Below, piece after piece: positions 5,907 to 9,949 of a stretch of 9,949 nt of DNA. The notes beneath the pieces were generated by a model. That model was given only the letters and a program-made list of their open reading frames with translations, searched no databases and had not been told where the DNA came from. Numbering within the stretch: the first letter of the stretch is position 1; the number at the start of each line of letters is the position of its first letter. Position numbers and translations under genes: made by a program. The stretch is taken from positions 1 to 9,949 of the forward strand of contig JAJXUS010000039.1 in NCBI GenBank assembly GCA_021782675.1, in the 5' to 3' direction. Source of the stretch: Acidobacteriota bacterium (GTDB lineage: Bacteria > Acidobacteriota > Terriglobia > Terriglobales > Acidobacteriaceae).

Positions 5907-6393
5907 AGTTGAGAGGATGACGATTACACGAGTGTTTGATGCCCCACGCGAACTGGTCTGGAAGGCGTGGACGGACCCAAGGTACGTGATGCAGTGGTGG
6001 GGCCCGAAGGGCTTTACGGCGCCGGTCTGTCAGATGGATTTTCGTGTAGGAGGGAAATTTCTCTGCTGCATGAAGTCTCCCGATGGGCAGGAGTTCTGGA
6101 ATGCAGGCGAATACCACGAGATTATCCCGTACGAGAAGATTGTTTCTTCCATGTACTTCGCGGACTCGAAGGGAAGCAAGGTTGAGGCCGCGGAACTGGG
6201 TATCGAACACGAGGCGATCGAAGGCGCGTATGACGTAACCCTCTTTGAAGACCTGGGCAACGGCCAGACCAGGCTGACCTTCATCGGCAATGAGCCCATG
6301 GAGAGCGCAAAGGAAAGCGGCCAGGTGGAGGGCTGGAACCAGATTCTCGACAAAATTGCTGCAGTGCTTGCAGGGCTCAAGCAGGCGAGCTAG
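5884..6393 (+). CDS. AHSA1/SRPBCC-domain protein
   Basis: 169-residue protein of the START/Bet v1-like (SRPBCC) fold, AHSA1 C-terminal-domain group. Typical signatures are ITRVFDAPRELVWKAWTDP (14-32), the first strand and helix, then MQWWGPKGFTAP (36-47), FRVGGKF (53-59), WNAGEYHEIIPYEKI (72-86), GQTRLTF (127-133), and a long C-terminal helix EGWNQILDKIAAVLAGL (149-165). The fold makes a hydrophobic ligand pocket; the ligand is unknown, and no catalytic residue can be pointed to. There is no signal peptide. It overlaps the regulator gene by 23 nt and must be co-transcribed with it. In such pairs the SRPBCC protein is often suggested to act in stress or toxicity responses, but nothing here shows a specific job. 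Base composition looks somewhat less GC-rich than in the flanking operons, a hint only that the cassette could have a separate history. Confidence 0.87.
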   Translation: MTKNTSSEVERMTITRVFDAPRELVWKAWTDPRYVMQWWGPKGFTAPVCQMDFRVGGKFLCCMKSPDGQEFWNAGEYHEIIPYEKIVSSMYFADSKGSKVEAAELGIEHEAIEGAYDVTLFEDLGNGQTRLTFIGNEPMESAKESGQVEGWNQILDKIAAVLAGLKQAS

Positions 6394-6438
6394 CCGCGCG
6401 GCAACAACATCGGCCGCACTGCGCGAAATATAACGAGG

Positions 6439-6481
6439 GCTGGCGGCGGAGACTGGGCATACCAGTCTCCTGGTCGCCAGC
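6439..6481 (+). terminator. Two-tier hairpin after the regulator-AHSA1 cassette, possible terminator
   Basis: An outer stem of 7 bp (GCTGGCG 6439-6445 with CGCCAGC 6475-6481) encloses, through a 3/5-nt internal loop, an inner perfect 8-bp stem (GAGACTGG 6449-6456 with CCAGTCTC 6462-6469) capped by a 5-nt loop GCATA. It sits 46 nt after the AHSA1 stop and upstream of the next promoter. It is followed by TCATTTTGC, a short T-rich stretch rather than a full U-tract, so termination is likely but may be partial. Confidence 0.55.
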
Positions 6482-6511
6482 TCATTTTGCTGCCTGCGAA
6501 CCGCCCGCGCA

Positions 6512-6540
6512 TTGACGTTGCCCGGCACGCGGCCTAGAGT
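6512..6540 (+). promoter_or_regulatory. Sigma-70-like promoter of the isomerase-glycosidase operon
   Basis: TTGACG (6512-6517) and TAGAGT (6535-6540) are separated by exactly 17 bp. They are one and two mismatches from TTGACA and TATAAT. Transcription would start near 6547, giving a leader of about 35 nt before the ATG at 6582. It lies downstream of the hairpin, as expected for an independent unit. No operator-like repeat is obvious around it. Confidence 0.6.
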
Positions 6541-6581
6541 TTTTCCCAAGCACGAAGATTCCTGAATCTGGTTGGGAGTGT

Positions 6582-8006
6582 ATGAAAAAGCGGCAAATGA
6601 CGTTGGGCCTGATCGTGGGAAACCGCGGATTTTTTCCGGATCATCTGGCCAAAGAAGGGCGCGAGGAGATGCTCCGCGTGCTGCAGGCGGACGGCATTCA
6701 GGTGATTGCGCTGACGCCGGAGGAGTCGAAGTACGGCGCGGTGGAGACCCACCAGGAGGCGCAGCGCTGTGCCGAGCTTTTCCGCCAGCATCGCGACGCC
6801 ATCGACGGCGTGATCGTGACGCTGCCGAACTTTGGCGATGAGCGGGCGATCGCCGATGCACTGCGCTACTCCGGCTTGCAGGTGCCGGTGCTGGTGCAGG
6901 CCACGCCGGACCGGACCGCAAAGATGACGATTGCTTTCCGCCGCGACAGCTTCTGCGGCAAGATGTCGGCCTGCAACAATCTGCGCCAGTACGGCATTCC
7001 CTATTCGCTGACCGGGACCCACACGGTGGCGCCGGGCTCGCCGGAGTTTGCCGAGGATCTGGCGTGGTTTACGGCGGTGTGCCGCGTGGTGCGGGGCATG
7101 AAGCCGCTTCGCGTGGGGTCGATTGGCGCGCGGCCGGCGGCGTTCAACACAGTTCGCTACAGCGAGAAGCTGCTTGAGGCCAACGGCGTCTCGGTCATTC
7201 CGATTGACCTCTCAGAGATTCTGGGCCGCATTGAACGGCTGTCCGACGAGGACAAGGGCGTTACGCACAAACTGGACGCGATGAAGAAGTACGTGACCAC
7301 CTCGGGCGTGCCCGCGCAGGCATTACTCAAGATGGCGAAGCTGGGCTGGGTGATTGAGCAGTGGATGCAGGAGACGAATACAACGATCAGCGCGATCCAG
7401 TGCTGGACCTCGCTCGAAGAATATTTTGGCGTGGTGCCGTGCACCATTATGAGCATGATGAGCGAAAACCTGATTCCCTCCGCCTGCGAGGTGGATGTGA
7501 TGGGCACGCTGAGCATGCACGCGCTGGCGCTGGCGTCCCAGACGCCGAGCGCGCTGCTGGACTGGAACAACAATTATGGCGACGACCCAAACAAGGCGGT
7601 GTGCTTCCACTGCTCCAACCTGCCGAAGCATTTTTTCAAAGACGTGCGGATGGACTTTCAGGAGATCATCGCGGGTACGGTCGGCAAGGAGAATACGTTT
7701 GGCACCTGCGTGGGTCGCGTCAAGTCGGGGACGATGAGCTTCGCGCGCTTCTCGACGGACGATCGCACGGGCCGCATCCGCGGGTACGTTGGCGAGGGTA
7801 CGTTTACGGATGACCCGCTGGAGACCTTTGGCGGTGCGGGCGTGGTGGAGATTCCGCACCTGCAGCGACTGCTGCACCACATCTGCCGCGAAGGGCTGGA
7901 GCACCATGTGGCGGCCAACTTCTCCCACACGGCGCGCGCGGTGCATGAAGCGGCGGCAAATTATCTGAGGTGGGAGATGTACTTCCACAACCAGCACGGC
8001 GAGTAG
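6582..8006 (+). CDS. L-fucose/L-arabinose isomerase-family protein, substrate unknown
   Basis: 474-residue cytoplasmic protein of the L-fucose/L-arabinose isomerase superfamily, predicted to interconvert an aldose and a ketose with a divalent metal. It is shorter than classical FucI (about 590) and close in length to AraA (about 500). The N-terminal Rossmann-like region (TLGLIVGNRGFF, 7-18; IDGVIVTLPNFGDE, 74-87) is followed by a second alpha/beta region (PLRVGSIGARPAAFNTV, 175-191). The catalytic part has AIQCWTSLEEYFGVVPC (271-287), ACEVDVMGTLSMHAL (301-315) and LLDWNNNY (325-332). Glu303 and Asp327 are 24 residues apart, as are the metal ligands Glu337 and Asp361 of FucI, and a His in EHHVAANFSH (440-449) may be the third ligand; this mapping is by eye. 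A GGGAG lies 3 nt before the ATG, rather close. The GH3 gene starts 3 nt downstream, suggesting that the isomerase handles a sugar released by that enzyme. The family is firm; fucose, arabinose or another sugar cannot be decided. Confidence 0.82.
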   Translation: MKKRQMTLGLIVGNRGFFPDHLAKEGREEMLRVLQADGIQVIALTPEESKYGAVETHQEAQRCAELFRQHRDAIDGVIVTLPNFGDERAIADALRYSGLQVPVLVQATPDRTAKMTIAFRRDSFCGKMSACNNLRQYGIPYSLTGTHTVAPGSPEFAEDLAWFTAVCRVVRGMKPLRVGSIGARPAAFNTVRYSEKLLEANGVSVIPIDLSEILGRIERLSDEDKGVTHKLDAMKKYVTTSGVPAQALLKMAKLGWVIEQWMQETNTTISAIQCWTSLEEYFGVVPCTIMSMMSENLIPSACEVDVMGTLSMHALALASQTPSALLDWNNNYGDDPNKAVCFHCSNLPKHFFKDVRMDFQEIIAGTVGKENTFGTCVGRVKSGTMSFARFSTDDRTGRIRGYVGEGTFTDDPLETFGGAGVVEIPHLQRLLHHICREGLEHHVAANFSHTARAVHEAAANYLRWEMYFHNQHGE

Positions 8007-8009
8007 ATC

Positions 8010-9949
8010 ATGCGAGCTCCTCGATGGATGATGCTGCAGGCGGCGGTTCTTAGCCTGGTTTTTCCGGGAGTCCTGCGGGCACAGATAACGCCTGCAAGCG
8101 CCAACGGCGCGCCGACCGCCGTTAGCACGCAGACGGCGCAGCAACCGCAGCACCCGTGGCTTAATCCGTCGCTGCCAACCACGCAGCGCGTGGATGCGCT
8201 GGTGCATGCGATGACGCTACCGGAAAAGGTGGCGCAGATGATGAACGCTGCGCCCGCCATTCCACGGCTGGGTGTGCCCGCATACAACTATTGGAGCGAG
8301 GGGCTGCACGGCATCGCGCGCTCTGGCTACGCGACGCTGTTTCCGCAGGCGATCGGCCTGGCGGCCACATGGGATCCGGCGCTGCAGCAGCAGGTGGGCG
8401 ATGTGATCTCCACAGAGGCGCGCGCAAAGTATAACGACGCGACGAAGCACGGACTGCACAGCATTTATTTCGGGCTTGGGATCTGGTCGCCGAACATCAA
8501 TATTGTGCGCGATCCGCGCTGGGGCCGGGGGCTCGAGACCTACGGCGAAGATCCATATTTGACCGGCACCATGGCGGTGGCGTTTATCCGCGGCCTGCAG
8601 GGGAATGACCCGAAGTATCTGCGGACGATTGCGACGCCGAAGCATTTCGACGCGTACAGCGGACCCGAGCCGCTGCGTCACCAATTCAATGCACAGGTCT
8701 CGGCGCATGATCTGGAAGACACCTACACGCCCGCGTTCCGCGCTGCAATTGTGCAGGGCAAAGCGGCCTCGTTGATGTGCAGCTACAACGCGGTGAACGG
8801 GACGCCGGCGTGCGCCAACACGCTGCTGCTGCAGCGGTACCTGCGGCAGTCGTGGGGCTTCAACGGATTCGTCACCTCCGACTGCGGCGCAATCAGCGAT
8901 TTTTACCGGCAGGGCGCGCATGGCTTCTCGCCGGACGCGGCGCAGGCCAGCGCAACCGCTGTGAAGGCGGGGACAGAGCTGGATTGCGGCGACGCGTACA
9001 GCGCGCTGACGGAGGCGGTCCGCAAAGGCCTGATCTCGGAAGCGCAGATTGATGCGGCGGTGCGAGCGCTGTTTGTGTCGCGCATGCGGCTGGGTATGTT
9101 TGATCCTCCTCGCAGCGTTCACTATGACAGCACGCCCTACTCGACCGTGGATTCACCCGAGCATCGCGCGCTCTCGCTGCGTGCGGCGCAGGAGTCGATT
9201 GTGCTGTTGAAGAACGATGGCGTACTGCCGCTCAATCCGCACTTGAAAACGCTTGCTGTGATCGGGCCGAACGCTGCATCGCTGCCCGGGATCGAAGGTA
9301 ATTATCACGCCATTCCGTCGCACCCTTCGCTGCCGCTGGACGGGCTGCAGCAGGCGTTGCGCGGGCGGACGAAGGTTTTGTATGCGCAGGGGTCGAACTA
9401 CGTTGACGATCTGCCAATCGTGCTGCCGCGCAGCGCATTGCGCACGGCAGCGCACAACGGACGGCAAGGGCTGACCGCGGAATATTTTGCCAATCCGCAG
9501 TTTGCCGGCAGGCCCGCGGTGACCCGCATCGACCCGCAGGTGCAGTTTGACTGGGACGCGGCGAGTCCCGTGGCGCCACTGCCCCGCACCGGCTTCAGCG
9601 TCCGCTGGTCAGGCTATGTTGTGCCGCCCGCGGCAGGAAAGTATTCTCTGCGGCTGCGCACAGGATGCGGCGATTGCGGCGGCAAGGCAACCGCGCGGCT
9701 ATGGCTGGACGGGAAAGAGGTTCCTCGAAGCCCTGGAAAGCGTGGCGGCCCGCAGGCGGAGATGACGCTGGACAACACGCATCCGCACGCCATCCGGATT
9801 GAGTACAGTTTTGCGGCACCGCTTTTCGGTGCTGGCATCACGCTGGAGTGGCAGGCACCGGCCGATGCACTGCGGGAGCAGTGGATGCAGGGGGACAGGC
9901 AGGCAGATGTGGGCGTTGCGTTTGTGGGCCTGGCGCCGCGCCTCGAAGG
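8010..9949 (+). CDS. Secreted family 3 glycoside hydrolase with PA14 insert (beta-glucosidase/xylosidase type), C-terminus beyond window
   Basis: 646 complete codons are present and the frame is still open at the right edge. Residues 1-25 (MRAPRWMMLQAAVLSLVFPGVLRAQ) form a signal peptide with a likely cut after LRA, so the enzyme acts in the periplasm or outside. A Pro/Thr/Gln-rich linker (to about 48) leads to the GH3 N-terminal barrel: YWSEGLHG (about 94-101), SPNINIVRDPRWGRGLETYGEDP, TPKHFDAYSG (209-218, substrate-binding Lys211-His212) and VTSDCGAI, whose Asp291 is the expected nucleophile. The second GH3 domain starts at about 394 (ESIVLLKNDGVLPL) and is interrupted at about 485-620 by a PA14-like domain (LTAEYFANPQFAG; VRWSGYVVPPAAGKYSLRL). 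PA14 inserts occur in GH3 beta-glucosidases and often shape sugar specificity. The general acid/base and the C-terminal part cannot be seen. The KHFDAYSG and TSDCGAI variants resemble the beta-xylosidase-like GH3 branch, but glucosidase or arabinosidase activity is possible. The ATG is 3 nt after the isomerase stop, with only a weak ribosome-binding site. Confidence 0.9.
   Translation, partial: MRAPRWMMLQAAVLSLVFPGVLRAQITPASANGAPTAVSTQTAQQPQHPWLNPSLPTTQRVDALVHAMTLPEKVAQMMNAAPAIPRLGVPAYNYWSEGLHGIARSGYATLFPQAIGLAATWDPALQQQVGDVISTEARAKYNDATKHGLHSIYFGLGIWSPNINIVRDPRWGRGLETYGEDPYLTGTMAVAFIRGLQGNDPKYLRTIATPKHFDAYSGPEPLRHQFNAQVSAHDLEDTYTPAFRAAIVQGKAASLMCSYNAVNGTPACANTLLLQRYLRQSWGFNGFVTSDCGAISDFYRQGAHGFSPDAAQASATAVKAGTELDCGDAYSALTEAVRKGLISEAQIDAAVRALFVSRMRLGMFDPPRSVHYDSTPYSTVDSPEHRALSLRAAQESIVLLKNDGVLPLNPHLKTLAVIGPNAASLPGIEGNYHAIPSHPSLPLDGLQQALRGRTKVLYAQGSNYVDDLPIVLPRSALRTAAHNGRQGLTAEYFANPQFAGRPAVTRIDPQVQFDWDAASPVAPLPRTGFSVRWSGYVVPPAAGKYSLRLRTGCGDCGGKATARLWLDGKEVPRSPGKRGGPQAEMTLDNTHPHAIRIEYSFAAPLFGAGITLEWQAPADALREQWMQGDRQADVGVAFVGLAPRLE

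Noticed and set aside
5728..6921. 397-residue open frame on the minus strand
   Set aside because: It crosses the regulator, AHSA1 and isomerase genes on the opposite strand, is rich in Arg, Ala, Pro and Ser, and shows no recognisable motif. It is a by-product of high GC.
8217..9122. 301-residue open frame on the minus strand opposite the GH3 gene
   Set aside because: The plus strand encodes a clear GH3 protein with nucleophile and signal peptide; the antisense frame is Arg-rich without motifs.
1..9949. Mobile elements, CRISPR array, tRNA/rRNA or a novel defence system
   Set aside because: No transposase, integrase, terminal inverted repeats, spaced direct repeats or tRNA-like folds were seen. 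The genes fall into known metabolic or regulatory families with tight operon packing.

Overview
The window is GC-rich, densely coded bacterial DNA. The protein style and the gene pairings suggest an acidobacterium of the Terriglobus/Granulicella/Edaphobacter kind. This taxonomic guess comes from overall likeness only; no marker gene is present.

Minus strand, 1-5351: a tightly packed six-gene operon, read right to left, that appears to encode the complete breakdown of trans-4-hydroxy-L-proline to 2-oxoglutarate. In order of transcription it holds 4-hydroxyproline 2-epimerase (4395-5351), the three subunits of a D-hydroxyproline dehydrogenase (FAD/DAO-type catalytic subunit 3262-4395, small [2Fe-2S] subunit 3027-3269, and FAD plus BFD-type [2Fe-2S] subunit 1732-3030), a DHDPS-family deaminase for 1-pyrroline-4-hydroxy-2-carboxylate (790-1728), and the N-terminal 261 residues of a 2-oxoglutarate-semialdehyde dehydrogenase (1-783, running off the left edge). 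Genes overlap by 1, 8 and 4 nt or are separated by 3 and 6 nt, so gene order nearly follows reaction order. No transporter or dedicated regulator for this pathway lies in the window.

Plus strand, 5556-6393: a two-gene cassette, divergent from the operon, of an ArsR/SdpR-type winged-helix regulator and an AHSA1/SRPBCC-domain protein overlapping by 23 nt. A perfect 24-bp palindrome (5538-5561) covers the regulator's probable GTG start and is a strong candidate auto-operator. A 43-nt two-tier hairpin (6439-6481) follows the cassette.

Plus strand, 6512-9949: a recognisable promoter (6512-6540) precedes a sugar-isomerase operon: an L-fucose/L-arabinose isomerase-family protein (6582-8006) and, 3 nt later, a secreted family 3 glycoside hydrolase with an inserted PA14 domain (8010 to the right edge, incomplete). 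This looks like a small unit that releases a sugar outside the cytoplasm and isomerises it inside; the sugar is not identifiable from sequence alone.

Nothing in the window looks like an insertion sequence, prophage, CRISPR array, tRNA or rRNA. The three transcription units are ordinary metabolic and regulatory families. The most unusual points are the operator/start-codon overlap, the apparently leaderless starts on both sides of the divergent intergenic region, and the unassigned isomerase substrate.
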